From NCBI RefSeq assembly GCF_019357415.1, contig NZ_CP048410.1:992001-1056000 (forward strand): a DNA stretch of 64,000 nt, in the 5' to 3' direction. Below, one piece after another: positions 1 through 9,226 of the stretch (positions are counted from its first letter, which is position 1; each line of letters starts with the position of its first letter). A model generated the notes under the pieces. That model saw nothing but the letters and a program-made list of their open reading frames with translations, had not been told where the DNA came from and did no database searches. A program made the position numbers and the translations under genes. Source of the DNA: Gramella sp. MT6. GTDB lineage: Bacteria; Bacteroidota; Bacteroidia; Flavobacteriales; Flavobacteriaceae.

Positions 1-19
1 TTAATATACATTAAGCGTA

Positions 20-27
20 TACTTTTG
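20..27 (+). promoter_or_regulatory. Putative -7 promoter element of the ompA-like gene
   Basis: TACTTTTG matches the Bacteroidota -7 consensus TAnnTTTG and lies 34 bases before the ATG, giving a predicted 5' leader of about 28 bases. The matching -33 element would fall off the left edge of the window, so only half the promoter can be judged. Confidence 0.5.
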
Positions 28-61
28 TTCACAATTAACACTTAAAACTAAACTATTAAAT

Positions 62-1477
62 ATGAAACATCTTAGCAAAATTGTACTTGCCTCATTACTG
101 ATATTGGGCTTTACTTCGGTTAAGGCACAGGATGCTGACAACCCATGGGCAATTGGTATTGGTACCAATGCTGTCGATTTCTATCCTGTAGGGGAAGATG
201 CTCCTCTTGGTGGTATGTTCGATGAATACTTCAATTCAGGAGATCACTGGAATGTGTTACCAGCTGTATCTAAACTTTCCGTTTCCAGATATATCGGAGC
301 AGGATTTGTTGGGGAATTAAGCGGTACAATTAATCAAATCGAAAATTATGGTGATAGATCTGTGGGAGATCTTGCATACTATGCAGTTGACCTTAGTGCA
401 GACTATAGCCTTAGAGCAATGCTAAATGGCGGATGGTTTGATCCGGTTGTTGGTATTGGTGGTGGTTACACCTGGATAGGTGACCAAGGTGGACAGGATA
501 TCGATAATGCTGATGCTGCTACTCTTAACGGAAAAGTTGGATTAAACTTCTGGTTCTCAGATAACGTTGCACTTTCTTTAGAGTCTAAGTATAAGCATGC
601 TTTCGAACCTGAGAGCGCTAAACATTTCCAACATTCTGCTGGAATTAAATTCATGTTCGGTGGTAAAGATACTGACGGAGATGGAATCTATGATAAATAT
701 GATGAGTGTCCAGAGGAGCCAGGACTTGAAGAGTTCAACGGTTGTCCTGATACTGACGGTGACGGAATCGAAGATCGTCAGGATGCTTGTCCAGAAAAAG
801 CTGGTTTAGCTGAATTTGATGGTTGTCCTGATACTGACGGTGACGGAATCGCAGATCCAGATGACGACTGTCCAGAAGAAGCTGGTCTTGCTGAACTAAA
901 CGGTTGTCCTGATGCTGATGGTGATGGTGTAAGAGATGGTGAAGATAACTGTCCAGACGAAGCTGGTCCTGCTGAAAACGACGGATGTCCTTGGCCTGAT
1001 ACTGATGGTGACGGAATCCTAGATAAAGATGATGACTGTCCAGAAGAAGCTGGTCCTGCTGCATCTAACGGATGTCCAGAGCCAACTGCTGAAGTAATTT
1101 CTGAATTGAACGAATATTCTAAAACTGTTCTTTTCGATCTTAACAAGGCGACTATCAGACCAGAATCTGAAGAGGCTTTACAATCTATCGTTGATATCAT
1201 GAATGAGTATTCTACTACTATTTTCCACGTAGAAGGTCATACAGATAGCTCTGGTAGTGATGCTTACAACATGAAGCTTTCAAAAGAGCGTGCTGCATCT
1301 GTAGCTACTTGGTTAGAAGAGCATGGTGTACCTGCGAAGAGATTAACTTCTGAAGGTTACGGTGAAACTCAGCCAATTGCTACTAACAGTACAGCTGCTG
1401 GAAGACAAGAAAACAGACGTGTTGAAATTTCTCTAGATAAAGACAGAGAGATGAAAGACACTTCTAACGAAGAATAG
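62..1477 (+). CDS. OmpA family outer-membrane protein with thrombospondin type 3 repeats
   Basis: A structural outer-membrane protein that probably anchors the outer membrane to peptidoglycan. Residues 1-23 are a signal peptide ending in KAQ. Residues 24-205 look like a small beta-barrel, ending near KFMFGG. Residues 205-340 hold five acidic repeats of the type DTDGDGIxDxxDxCP (thrombospondin type 3, calcium-binding, each with a Cys pair). Residues 355-460 are the OmpA C-terminal peptidoglycan-binding domain, with [12 protein letters not shown] and the NRRVEI signature. The length of 471 residues is normal for flavobacterial OmpA proteins. It has its own promoter and a strong terminator, so it is monocistronic. 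The barrel boundary is approximate. Confidence 0.93.
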   Translation: MKHLSKIVLASLLILGFTSVKAQDADNPWAIGIGTNAVDFYPVGEDAPLGGMFDEYFNSGDHWNVLPAVSKLSVSRYIGAGFVGELSGTINQIENYGDRSVGDLAYYAVDLSADYSLRAMLNGGWFDPVVGIGGGYTWIGDQGGQDIDNADAATLNGKVGLNFWFSDNVALSLESKYKHAFEPESAKHFQHSAGIKFMFGGKDTDGDGIYDKYDECPEEPGLEEFNGCPDTDGDGIEDRQDACPEKAGLAEFDGCPDTDGDGIADPDDDCPEEAGLAELNGCPDADGDGVRDGEDNCPDEAGPAENDGCPWPDTDGDGILDKDDDCPEEAGPAASNGCPEPTAEVISELNEYSKTVLFDLNKATIRPESEEALQSIVDIMNEYSTTIFHVEGHTDSSGSDAYNMKLSKERAASVATWLEEHGVPAKRLTSEGYGETQPIATNSTAAGRQENRRVEISLDKDREMKDTSNEE

Positions 1478-1512
1478 TAATACGATTAGTATTTACTAAT
1501 AATTCATACAAG

Positions 1513-1542
1513 AAAACGCTCCGCATTGCGGGGCGTTTTTTT
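1513..1542 (+). terminator. Intrinsic terminator after the ompA-like gene
   Basis: A 10-bp GC-rich stem (AACGCTCCGC / GCGGGGCGTT, one G-T pair) with a 3-base loop, followed by a run of seven T. It sits 35 bases after the stop codon and just before the next start codon. Confidence 0.92.
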
Positions 1543-1553
1543 ATTTTAGGCGT

Positions 1554-4310
1554 ATGGAATCATTTATACGCGAAGTATTACAGAAGCTTCAGAATTCTGA
1601 TACTCCCCTTTCTGAAATTATATTCATTCTCCCAAGTAAAAGAGCTGGATCTTACCTAATAAAAGAACTGGCTACTATTTCAAAAAACACAATTTTTGCA
1701 CCTAAGATCTATAGCGTGGAAGAATTCACTGAGGTAATTTCAGGTCTTCAATCCATAGATAACACCATTAGCCTTTTTGAGTTTTACAATGTCTATAAAG
1801 ACCTCACCCCTAAAGAGGATATCGAGGATTTTGAAACATTCATCACCTGGGCCCAGAGCCTTATTCAGGATTTTAATGAGATAGACAGATACCTTATTGA
1901 CCATAAACCTTTCTTTGATTATTTATCTGGCATTCAGGATTTGAAACACTGGTATGTTCAGGAAGAAAAAACAGACCTGGTAAAGAAATATCTTAAGTTC
2001 TGGAAAAAGCTTCCGGAGTATTATGAGGAATTATCTAAAAGGCTGGCAGCAAAAGATCAGGGTTATCAAGGTCTTATCTATCGTAAAGCCACAGAAAATA
2101 TTCAACATTATATATCTGAGAATGACCAGAAACACGTTTTCATAGGCTTCAATGCTTTAAATGCAGCAGAACAAAAGATAATACAGGAATTACTGGAAAA
2201 ACAACGAGCTGAGGTATTCTGGGATATGGATAAAATATTCTATGAAGACACTTCGCATGCTGCATCCATTTTTATACGTGACTACCTTAAAAACTGGGAT
2301 TTTTATAAGGGTAATACTTACGAACATTTTACTGAAAACTATTCTCAGGAAAAGAATATAGAACTTATAGGTGTTCCCAAAAATATAGGGCAGGCAAAAT
2401 ACATTGGAGAGATCCTAACCGAACTTGATTCAAAACAACTGGAAAATACCGCAATCGTTCTGGGGGAAGAAGAATTGCTGTTGCCGGTACTTAATTCAAT
2501 GCCCGCAGATATCCATGAGCTGAATATTACCATGGGGTTCCCTATAAAAAACGCCCCCATAAATTCTTTGTTTGAAAGCCTTTTTCAAATCCATATCAAT
2601 AATAATAGTGAGTATTATTATAAAGAGATCATTTCTGTGATTAACCATCCTTCCATGAATCCTCTTTTGGGACCTGATGCCGAAAAACTAGTCTCTAGGA
2701 TAAACTCAGAAAATTTGGTATATCTCAAATATGAAAAGATAGAATCTGCTTTTCCTGAAAACCTCAAAGAAATTATTAAGGCCTGTTTTGAGCCTAAAAA
2801 AGATTCGGTTTCAAAACTTATAGAAGCTTTTCATTCCATTATCCAGATCCTGAAAATTCATTTGAAGCAGGGAGAAGATAAAATACCTCTTGAACTTCTA
2901 TATCATTTTCACGTGCTTTTCAATAAACTGGAAAGTCTGAATGGAAAATACCCGCACTTAAAAACGGTTAGATCCCTGTATAATTTCTACAAAGAACTTC
3001 TTGGCACTGAAACACTGGACTTTCAGGGAAAACCATTTAAGGGACTACAGCTTATGGGAATGCTGGAATCAAGAGCACTTGATTTTGAAACGGTCATCAT
3101 TACTTCGCTAAACGAAGGAGTGCTTCCAGCTGGTAAATCTGATAATTCCTTTATTCCTTATGATCTAAAACAGGAATATAAACTGCCAACGTATCGGGAA
3201 AAAGATGCCGTATATACTTATCACTTTTACAGACTTCTGCAGAGAGCAAAAAATGTTTATTTGCTTTATAATACCGAGTCTGAGGGATTAAATTCCGGAG
3301 AAAAGAGCAGGTTCATAACCCAACTGGAGATCGAGAAACAAGCACAGCATCATTTAAAAAAGATCCTGGTGAGCCCAAAAGTTCCACAGATAAAGAATGA
3401 ACTGAAAGAGGTCAAAAAAACGCCTGAAATGCTGGACCAGATAAAATCACTAGCCAGATCGGGATTTTCCCCCTCTGCCCTAACCACATATATTAGAAAT
3501 CCTTTAGATTTTTATCATCAGTATGTTTTGGGAGTAAGAGACCAGGAAGAGGTAGAAGAAACGGTAGCCTTCAACACTTTGGGGACGGTAGTTCACAATG
3601 CCCTGGAAAACCTTTACAAGCCGTATGAAGGAAAATTTATTACAGAGGAGCTCATTCAAAATTTCATCAAACAGGCAGATCTACAGATTGCAAAGGAATT
3701 TTCAGAAACCTATAGCAAACTACCTCTTGAAAAAGGTAAGAACCTCCTCATATTTGAAGTAGCCAAGCGCTATTTACACAATTTTTTAAAATTCGAACTA
3801 AACAGATTAAAGACTGGGGAGGAGATCCAGATCATCCAGATAGAAAAAGATCTGAAAGTAGAACTTCCCATAGAAAATTTGCCTTTTTCAGTTTATCTTC
3901 GCGGCAAGGTAGACCGGTTTGAAAAATCGAACGGAATCCCCAGAATTATAGATTATAAAACTGGAAAAGTAGAATCCAGAAATCTAATCGTTGGCGATTG
4001 GAGTGAAATAACAAAAGATTATGACAATTACTCTAAAAGTTTTCAGGTTTTAACTTATGCGAGCTTGATTGCACTGGAGAAAGATCTTAAATTCCCCGCC
4101 GAAGCTGGTATTGTCTCTTTTAAGAATCTGAAATCGGGATTTTTAAAGTTTGAGAAGAAAGAAATTGGAACAAGAAAGAAAGATTCAATGATAACTGAAG
4201 AAACTTTAGAAGAGTTCCAAATTGAATTAAAAAAGTTAATTACGGAGATCTGCGATCCGGAGATCCCATTTGTTGAAAAAGAAATTAAGAAGAGTTATGG
4301 AAGTTTCTAA
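1554..4310 (+). CDS. PD-(D/E)XK nuclease family protein, AddB/RecB-like recombination nuclease subunit
   Basis: Probably the AddB-type subunit of an AddAB-like helicase-nuclease for double-strand break repair. The C-terminal part shows the RecB-family nuclease signature: His681 (VVHNALE), Asp787 (GKVDRFE) and Asp800-Tyr-Lys802 (IIDYKTGK), the expected metal-binding and catalytic residues. The N-terminal 600 residues resemble the inactivated helicase half of AddB: FILPSKRAGSYL resembles a degenerate nucleotide-binding region, with no intact Walker A. At 918 residues it suits the family. The AddA-like helicase partner is not in this window. The gene overlaps the start of the next gene by 14 bases, so the two are probably cotranscribed. 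Confidence 0.82.
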   Translation: MESFIREVLQKLQNSDTPLSEIIFILPSKRAGSYLIKELATISKNTIFAPKIYSVEEFTEVISGLQSIDNTISLFEFYNVYKDLTPKEDIEDFETFITWAQSLIQDFNEIDRYLIDHKPFFDYLSGIQDLKHWYVQEEKTDLVKKYLKFWKKLPEYYEELSKRLAAKDQGYQGLIYRKATENIQHYISENDQKHVFIGFNALNAAEQKIIQELLEKQRAEVFWDMDKIFYEDTSHAASIFIRDYLKNWDFYKGNTYEHFTENYSQEKNIELIGVPKNIGQAKYIGEILTELDSKQLENTAIVLGEEELLLPVLNSMPADIHELNITMGFPIKNAPINSLFESLFQIHINNNSEYYYKEIISVINHPSMNPLLGPDAEKLVSRINSENLVYLKYEKIESAFPENLKEIIKACFEPKKDSVSKLIEAFHSIIQILKIHLKQGEDKIPLELLYHFHVLFNKLESLNGKYPHLKTVRSLYNFYKELLGTETLDFQGKPFKGLQLMGMLESRALDFETVIITSLNEGVLPAGKSDNSFIPYDLKQEYKLPTYREKDAVYTYHFYRLLQRAKNVYLLYNTESEGLNSGEKSRFITQLEIEKQAQHHLKKILVSPKVPQIKNELKEVKKTPEMLDQIKSLARSGFSPSALTTYIRNPLDFYHQYVLGVRDQEEVEETVAFNTLGTVVHNALENLYKPYEGKFITEELIQNFIKQADLQIAKEFSETYSKLPLEKGKNLLIFEVAKRYLHNFLKFELNRLKTGEEIQIIQIEKDLKVELPIENLPFSVYLRGKVDRFEKSNGIPRIIDYKTGKVESRNLIVGDWSEITKDYDNYSKSFQVLTYASLIALEKDLKFPAEAGIVSFKNLKSGFLKFEKKEIGTRKKDSMITEETLEEFQIELKKLITEICDPEIPFVEKEIKKSYGSF

Positions 4311-5193
4311 AGATTTAAACCTGGTAATTGAGGGGAAGCATGATAAGCCGATCGTGGCAGATCTTATCTTTAAAGATGATGGTAAACCAAAACCAATAGT
4401 TATATTTTGTCATGGCTATAAGGGTTTTAAAGACTGGGGCGCCTGGGATAAAATGGGAGAAAGAATTGCAGAAGAAGGTTTCTTTTTCATTAAATTCAAT
4501 TTCAGTCATAATGGTACAGATCCAGATAATCTTACCGAATTTATGGATATCGAAGCTTTCGGAGATAACAACTATATCAAAGAACTGGATGACCTGCAAT
4601 CTGTTTTAGACTGGATGCTTTTACCAGCCTTTAAATATGCCAAACAAATAAAGCCAGATGATATCAACCTCATTGGTCATTCCCGTGGTGGAGGCATCGT
4701 TGTAATTAAAGCTGCTGAAGATAAAAGGATAACGAAATTGATAACCCTAGCTTCCGTATCAGATTTTGGATCTCGCTTTCCTGAAGGAAAAAAGCTTGAA
4801 AAATGGGAAAAGAAGGGAGTGCAATACATTATAAACACCCGTACAGGCCAGCAATTACCTCATCACTACCAGTTTTATAAAAATTTCAAGGAAAACAAAG
4901 AGCGCCTTAATATAAAAAAGGCAGCCAAAAAATTACAGATCCCTCATTTAATCGCCCATGGTAGCAGCGATACCAGCGTATCTATAGGAGAAGCCGGTAA
5001 TCTATTTGAATGGAGTCCGGCGCCCAAGTTATTGCTGGTAGAAAATGCAGACCATGTTTTTGGAACCTCCCATCCATGGAATGGTGAGGAACTTCCTAAA
5101 GAATTCAAACATGTGATAAATAAAAGTATAGATTTCCTGAAAACCGATTCTAAGGTTCTCTGGGATGAGTACGGTGATTCAAATGACGATTAG
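4297..5193 (+). CDS. Alpha/beta hydrolase, cytoplasmic
   Basis: A serine hydrolase of the alpha/beta fold with unknown substrate. The nucleophile elbow GHSRGG places Ser129, and a late NADHVFG suggests the catalytic His; an early FCHGYKG could form the oxyanion loop. No signal peptide is visible, so it should be cytoplasmic. I chose the ATG at 4297 (MEVSKDLNL) over a start at 4270: the nine extra residues are basic and lie entirely inside the upstream gene. The ATG overlaps the upstream stop by 14 bases, which suggests translational coupling. It resembles dienelactone-hydrolase or acyl-esterase relatives, without a specific match. A terminator follows. Confidence 0.8.
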   Translation: MEVSKDLNLVIEGKHDKPIVADLIFKDDGKPKPIVIFCHGYKGFKDWGAWDKMGERIAEEGFFFIKFNFSHNGTDPDNLTEFMDIEAFGDNNYIKELDDLQSVLDWMLLPAFKYAKQIKPDDINLIGHSRGGGIVVIKAAEDKRITKLITLASVSDFGSRFPEGKKLEKWEKKGVQYIINTRTGQQLPHHYQFYKNFKENKERLNIKKAAKKLQIPHLIAHGSSDTSVSIGEAGNLFEWSPAPKLLLVENADHVFGTSHPWNGEELPKEFKHVINKSIDFLKTDSKVLWDEYGDSNDD

Positions 5194-5200
5194 CATAACA

Positions 5201-5228
5201 AACCACTGTTTTCACAGTGGTTTTTTTT
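5201..5228 (+). terminator. Intrinsic terminator after the hydrolase gene
   Basis: AACCACTG / CAGTGGTT stem with a TTTTCA-type loop followed by eight T, eight bases after the hydrolase stop codon. Confidence 0.88.
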
Positions 5229-5271
5229 ATTAAATCTAGCGGAAAATACTAGTACATTTTGTGAGAGTGAA

Positions 5272-5304
5272 AATAAAAAACCACCGCTAATAAACGGTGG
5301 TTTT
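5272..5304 (-). terminator. Terminator of tRNA-Ala, possibly bidirectional
   Basis: CCACCG / CGGTGG stem directly beyond the 3' end of tRNA-Ala. On the minus strand it is followed by TTTTTTATTTT, and on the plus strand by TTTT. Its main job is probably to end the tRNA transcript. Confidence 0.82.
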
Positions 5305-5306
5305 CG

Positions 5307-5380
5307 TGGAGAATATCGGAGTCGAACCGATGACCTTTTGGCTGCCAGCCAAACGCTCTAGCCAGCTGAGCTAATCCCCC
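5307..5380 (-). tRNA. tRNA-Ala (anticodon GGC)
   Basis: Cloverleaf read by eye on the minus strand. The acceptor is GGGGGAT / ATTCTCC (two G-U pairs), the D stem GCTC / GAGC, the anticodon stem TTTGG / CCAAA around the loop CTGGCAG (anticodon GGC), the T stem ATCGG / CCGAT around TTCGACT, and the discriminator A. CCA is not encoded. Anticodon GGC reads GCC/GCU alanine codons. Confidence 0.92.
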
Positions 5381-5441
5381 GACTGGAGGCAAATGTAACA
5401 ATTTTTCCGAAATATGGAAATGTTTATTTTTCTGAAATTAT

Positions 5442-5942
5442 ATGATAAGAACAGCCGATATTAAAGACCTTCAGGAAATAAAATCCCTTACCGAAGATTG
5501 TGCACAGGCCATGATCCAAAAGAATATCTATCAATGGAACGAGCACTATCCTTCTCTGGAAAAACTGGAATCAGATATACTTAAAAAGGAGCTTTTCGTT
5601 CTCGAAGAAGGAGCGAAAATCATTGGTATCATCGTCAATACACCTGAAAAGGACGAGGAATACACTCCAATCAACTGGCTTAGTAAAACCGAAAATAACC
5701 TCTATATACACCGCCTGGCTACGCATCCTGATCATTGGGGTAAAGGTTACGCTCAAAAACTAATGGATTTTGCTGAAGATTATGCAAAACAGCAGAAATA
5801 CGAATCTGTAAGACTGGATACCTTCAGTCAGAATCCCAGAAATCAGCGTTTTTATGAAGCCAGGGGATACCAGAGACTGGGTAATATCTATTTCCCGAAA
5901 CAAAGTGAACATCCATTTTATTGTTATGAATTGCTTATTTAA
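5442..5942 (+). CDS. GNAT family N-acetyltransferase
   Basis: A 166-residue acetyl-CoA-dependent acyltransferase of unknown acceptor. The acetyl-CoA loop of motif A is visible as HPDHWGKGYAQKLMD (R/Q-x-x-G-x-G/A type), after the beta-4 strand LYIHRLATH, and motif B follows as SVRLDTFSQNPRNQRFYEARGYQRLG. It is cytoplasmic with no extra domain. The start MIRTADIKDLQEI fits the usual N-terminus of the fold. It is separated from the tRNA by about 60 bases and followed after 39 bases by the MATE pump, so the two could share a transcript. The substrate cannot be predicted. Confidence 0.85.
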   Translation: MIRTADIKDLQEIKSLTEDCAQAMIQKNIYQWNEHYPSLEKLESDILKKELFVLEEGAKIIGIIVNTPEKDEEYTPINWLSKTENNLYIHRLATHPDHWGKGYAQKLMDFAEDYAKQQKYESVRLDTFSQNPRNQRFYEARGYQRLGNIYFPKQSEHPFYCYELLI

Positions 5943-5981
5943 GCCTTTGCATTCTATATTTGCCCAGCATTTGACGAGCCT

Positions 5982-7310
5982 TTGGAAAATTCAGTAAGTT
6001 TTAAGAATATAAATAAGATCGCAATTCCTGCAATTATCGCGGGAATAGCTGAACCACTTATCTCACTTACAGATATCGCGGTAATAGGGAATGTAGATGA
6101 AAATTCCATTGAAGCCCTTGCGGCGGCAGGTATCGTTGGCTCCTTTCTTTCTGCCATCATCTGGATCGTGGCTCAAACCAAAACCGCTATTTCTGCCATC
6201 GTTTCCCAACACCTTGGCGCGAACAGGCTGCATGCTGTAAAAACCCTGATCCCACAAGCTATCGCATTTAATTTTATTTTCAGCCTGGTCATTTATGCTA
6301 CTACGGCGTTCTTTGCCAAAGCAATTTTTAGCGCCTATAATGCCGAAGGTCTTATTTTACAATATTCCGAAGATTATTACCAGATACGTGCCCTTGGATA
6401 TCCTATAACCCTGGTCACATTCGCCATATTTGGGATTTTTAGAGGATTACAGAACACTTTGTGGGCCATGAAGTGTAGTTTGACCGGGGCAGCAGTAAAC
6501 GTTGTACTGGATTATCTCCTGGTTTACGGGGTAGACGGACTCATACCTCCACTGCACCTTAAAGGTGCAGCTTATGCCAGTTTAGCGGCCCAGGGAACCA
6601 TGTTAGTGATGGCGCTATGGTTCTTTTTCAAAAAAACTCCCTTTCATTTAAAACTGAGCTTCAATATAAATCCAAGAATGCGAGGCCTGCTTATCATGGC
6701 AGCCAATCTTTTTGTAAGAACGGCAGCCCTTAATTTCGCCATTTACCTGGCTAATGCCTATGCCACAGATTATGGTAAGAATTATATCGCTGCGCAGAGT
6801 ATACTAATGAACATCTGGTTGTTTTTCAGCTTCTTCATTGATGGCTACGCCAACGCCGGGAATGCGATTGGAGGCAAATTACTGGGAGCTCATGATTACA
6901 AGAACTTATGGGAACTCAGCAAGAAAATAAGTAAATACGCCGTGATGATCGCACTTATTTTAATGAGTCTGTGTGCTATTTTATATGACCAGATAGGATT
7001 GCTTTTCAATAAAGAAGCAAGTGTACTGGCAATATTCTCGTCGGTATTTTGGATCGTTCTTTTAATGCAACCAGTGAATGCCATTGCTTTTATGTTCGAT
7101 GGCATCTTTAAAGGCCTTGGAGAAGCAAAATATCTTAGAAATGTTTTACTTGTAGCTACCTTTTTAGGCTTTACTCCTGCCCTTTTAATTTCAGATCACT
7201 TCGGTTTGAAATTATATGGTATCTGGATCGCCTTTTTTGTCTGGATGCTTATTAGAAGTAGTACGCTGGTTATATATTTCAGAAGGAAATACTTGCAGAA
7301 GGACGTTTAG
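5982..7310 (+). CDS. MATE family multidrug/Na+ antiporter
   Basis: An integral inner-membrane exporter of 442 residues with about twelve hydrophobic segments in two related halves, as in MATE/DinF transporters. The N-terminus KINIAIPAIIAGIAEPLISLTD-type motif (residues 8-30) with Pro and Asp is typical, and the second half starts around residue 225 (MRGLLIMAANLFVRTAAL). The reading frame is open back to a stop at 5940 without any ATG, so the TTG at 5982 is the best start; it precedes the conserved family N-terminus by only a few residues. The exported compound is unknown. Confidence 0.87.
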   Translation: MENSVSFKNINKIAIPAIIAGIAEPLISLTDIAVIGNVDENSIEALAAAGIVGSFLSAIIWIVAQTKTAISAIVSQHLGANRLHAVKTLIPQAIAFNFIFSLVIYATTAFFAKAIFSAYNAEGLILQYSEDYYQIRALGYPITLVTFAIFGIFRGLQNTLWAMKCSLTGAAVNVVLDYLLVYGVDGLIPPLHLKGAAYASLAAQGTMLVMALWFFFKKTPFHLKLSFNINPRMRGLLIMAANLFVRTAALNFAIYLANAYATDYGKNYIAAQSILMNIWLFFSFFIDGYANAGNAIGGKLLGAHDYKNLWELSKKISKYAVMIALILMSLCAILYDQIGLLFNKEASVLAIFSSVFWIVLLMQPVNAIAFMFDGIFKGLGEAKYLRNVLLVATFLGFTPALLISDHFGLKLYGIWIAFFVWMLIRSSTLVIYFRRKYLQKDV

Positions 7311-7348
7311 ATTGTGTTAACCAAGCCTCTGCTTTCCCACAATATCCT

Positions 7349-7356
7349 TAACTTTG
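7349..7356 (+). promoter_or_regulatory. -7 promoter element of the enoyl-CoA hydratase gene
   Basis: TAACTTTG matches TAnnTTTG and lies 19 bases before the ATG at 7375. It covers the alternative GTG at 7354, which makes that GTG an unlikely start codon. No clear -33 element is seen. Confidence 0.5.
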
Positions 7357-7374
7357 GTGAAAACCCTATTTTTT

Positions 7375-8142
7375 ATGACAACCAGCCGCGAAAACGGAAG
7401 TTTATATACCAATATCAAAGATAAGATCGCTACTGTAGAATTTGGTCACCCGGCCAGCAATTCATTTCCCTCAGTTCTTTTAGACCGATTGGAAAAGGAA
7501 ATCATTCAACTTTCAGATAACGACGATGTAAATATTATTCTGTTAAGGTCTGAAGGCGAAAAAGCCTTTTGTGCCGGTGCCTCTTTCAATGAACTTATCG
7601 AGATCAATGACCTTGAATCTGGAAGAAAGTTCTTCTCGGGATTTGCGAATGTGATCAACGCGATGCGTGAATGCAAAAAGCTCATCGTGGGAAGGGTTCA
7701 GGGGAAGACCGTTGGTGGCGGAGTAGGTTTAGCAGCTGCTTGTGATTATGCATTTGCAACAGATGCTGCGGCGATAAAATTATCTGAATTAAGTATAGGG
7801 ATAGGGCCTTTTGTGATCGCTCCGGCTGTAGAAAGAAAAATAGGCGTTGGTGCTCTCGCCGAACTCAGCCTTGCGCCACACGAATGGAAAAACGCATACT
7901 GGGCTAAGGAAAAAGGTTTATATGCCCGGGTTTTTGAAACTATAAAAGCGATGGATAAAGAAGTAGAGATTTTCACGGAAAAACTGGCTTCTTATAATCC
8001 AGTAGCATTAATGCAGATGAAGAAAACCTTATGGAAAAATACAGATCATTGGGCACATACTCTATATGAAAATGCGGGAATATCAGGGGAACTGGTACTT
8101 TCTGAATTCACCAAGGAAGCACTTGCTAAATTTAAAAAATAG
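7375..8142 (+). CDS. Enoyl-CoA hydratase/isomerase family protein
   Basis: A crotonase-fold enzyme of 255 residues that acts on acyl-CoA thioesters, probably in beta-oxidation or a side-chain degradation pathway. The CoA-binding and oxyanion regions are visible as AFCAGASFNEL and GKTVGGGVGLAAACDYAFAT, matching the family pattern. The catalytic Glu positions are not obvious: the second loop reads LSELSIGIGPFVIAP, with a Glu in the region of the usual catalytic glutamate. I start it at the ATG at 7375 (MTTSRENGSL) because the longer GTG start at 7354 lies in the promoter element. Its specificity is unknown. Confidence 0.83.
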   Translation: MTTSRENGSLYTNIKDKIATVEFGHPASNSFPSVLLDRLEKEIIQLSDNDDVNIILLRSEGEKAFCAGASFNELIEINDLESGRKFFSGFANVINAMRECKKLIVGRVQGKTVGGGVGLAAACDYAFATDAAAIKLSELSIGIGPFVIAPAVERKIGVGALAELSLAPHEWKNAYWAKEKGLYARVFETIKAMDKEVEIFTEKLASYNPVALMQMKKTLWKNTDHWAHTLYENAGISGELVLSEFTKEALAKFKK

Positions 8143-8178
8143 CGCTGCTTTTCCTTTTTCACGTTTAAAACCAAAACC

Positions 8179-8361
8179 ATGATGCAGGAACATTTACCAA
8201 AAGATAAAGACCCAAGCGAAGTACAGGAATGGGGTTGGACTTTAAAAGAGTTCATCACCGAGAATTTCTGGTATTTACTGGCTATCCTGGTTTTGCTGGC
8301 ATTATTCTTTTATGCCCGTCATCGCTGGAATGTAAGAAATTCACGAAAATATAAGAACTAA
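8179..8361 (+). CDS. Small single-pass membrane protein (60 aa)
   Basis: I do not recognise a family. Residues 1-32 are polar and mixed-charge (PKDKDPSEVQEWGW), residues 33-47 form one hydrophobic helix (FWYLLAILVLLALFFYA), and the tail is strongly basic (RHRWNVRNSRKYKN). The basic tail suggests it stays in the cytoplasm, with an N-out/C-in membrane topology. Its stop overlaps the start of the next tiny gene by one base (TAATG), a sign of translational coupling. Two adjacent ATG codons at 8179 and 8182 could serve as start. Confidence 0.62.
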   Translation: MMQEHLPKDKDPSEVQEWGWTLKEFITENFWYLLAILVLLALFFYARHRWNVRNSRKYKN

Positions 8362-8471
8362 TGGATCAGGACACCTGGGAAATTTTCAGCTTTTTAAGCG
8401 GCATGGGATTCTGGTTAATCCTGGCCATTATCCTCATCGGAGTTTTCGTTTACAAGAAATTCCGCAAATAA
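8361..8471 (+). CDS. Micro-membrane protein (36 aa) coupled to the previous gene
   Basis: The start codon shares an A with the stop of the 60-residue gene (TAATG). The product has a short polar start (MDQDTWEIFSFL), a hydrophobic helix at about residues 17-31 (FWLILAIILIGVFVY) and a basic end (KKFRK), the same design as its neighbour. It ends one base before the stop of the convergent oxygenase gene. Stop-start overlap, a regular transmembrane helix and the positive tail support a real gene, but I know no homologue. Confidence 0.5.
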   Translation: MDQDTWEIFSFLSGMGFWLILAIILIGVFVYKKFRK

Positions 8472-8472
8472 T

Positions 8473-9126
8473 TTAGCGCGTCTTTAGCCAGCCCGTGATA
8501 CTTAAGCGTGGAACCTTTACCGGTTTTACCTCGTGCTCGAGTTCCTGGCTTTCGAAGATCACCACACGACCAGGGAAAGGATACAGATTGATCGTTTTTT
8601 CTTCACCTTTTTCGTGGGTATAAATAGCTAGTTCTCCGCCGTTTTCAGGCGTCCAGTCTTCATTGTTCAGATAGCAAACCATGGATAATTTCCTTCTTCC
8701 GTCATTCTGAAAGGTATCTAAATGCCTCTTATAAAAAGTTTCCTCTGGATAAACCGCGTAATGAAACTCTTTATGCAGAATACCCATAAAACAGGTTCGG
8801 TTAAGATATGCAACCAGGGAATTGATCTTATTAAAATAGACATTCTCGGCAGGCCCCGCTTCAGCTTCGTTGATCCAGAGAATAAAATCTCCACGTACAG
8901 ACTTTGCGATAACCTCGTTGGTACGATTCCCAATCGCAGCCTTTTTAAAATTATCTTCTTCATATTTTTCAAGCAAGGTAGAACGTAAAAGGTCAACCTC
9001 ATCTGCGTTAAAAAAGTCATCTACCACACTGTACTTCTTTTCAAGAAGGTCAGTTATAATTCTCTCGTAAAGAGGATTTTCGGTAAATTCCAACTGCTCG
9101 AAGAGCTCGGATGCGTTTGCGATCAT
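8473..9126 (-). CDS. 2-oxoglutarate-Fe(II) oxygenase family protein
   Basis: A 217-residue prolyl-4-hydroxylase-like dioxygenase. The facial triad can be placed at His135 and Asp137 (KRHLDTF) and His198 (ELEHEV), and Arg207 (PRLSITGW) should hold the 2-oxoglutarate carboxylate. The preceding FHYAVYPEETFY segment is typical of the P4Hc family. It has no signal peptide, so it would act in the cytoplasm on a protein or small molecule not identifiable here. It stands alone, divergent from queD and convergent with the micro-membrane gene. Confidence 0.85.
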   Translation of the reverse strand: MIANASELFEQLEFTENPLYERIITDLLEKKYSVVDDFFNADEVDLLRSTLLEKYEEDNFKKAAIGNRTNEVIAKSVRGDFILWINEAEAGPAENVYFNKINSLVAYLNRTCFMGILHKEFHYAVYPEETFYKRHLDTFQNDGRRKLSMVCYLNNEDWTPENGGELAIYTHEKGEEKTINLYPFPGRVVIFESQELEHEVKPVKVPRLSITGWLKTR

Positions 9127-9143
9127 TAGCTACAAAAATTTGG

Positions 9144-9151
9144 CAAATGTA
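9144..9151 (-). promoter_or_regulatory. Putative -7 element of the oxygenase gene
   Basis: On the minus strand the site reads TACATTTG (TAnnTTTG), 18 bases before the ATG at 9126. No -33 element at the usual spacing is obvious. Confidence 0.45.
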
Positions 9152-9201
9152 AATTATAATTCAATTCAAGAATGTTAAAAATTCAAGCTGAAAATTTCAA
9201 T

Positions 9202-9209
9202 TATCTTTG
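9202..9209 (+). promoter_or_regulatory. Putative -7 element of queD
   Basis: TATCTTTG (TAnnTTTG) lies 18 bases before the queD start codon. Confidence 0.5.
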
Positions 9210-9226
9210 CAGCAAAATCAGTTGAA

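Noticed and set aside
735..1200. Antisense frames of 109 and 140 residues over the ompA-like gene
   Set aside because: They mirror the repeated GAC/GAT/GGT codons of the calcium-binding repeats, giving a low-complexity product without any family match.
7354..7375. GTG start extension of the enoyl-CoA hydratase
   Set aside because: It would overlap the -7 promoter motif, and the extra residues do not match the family.
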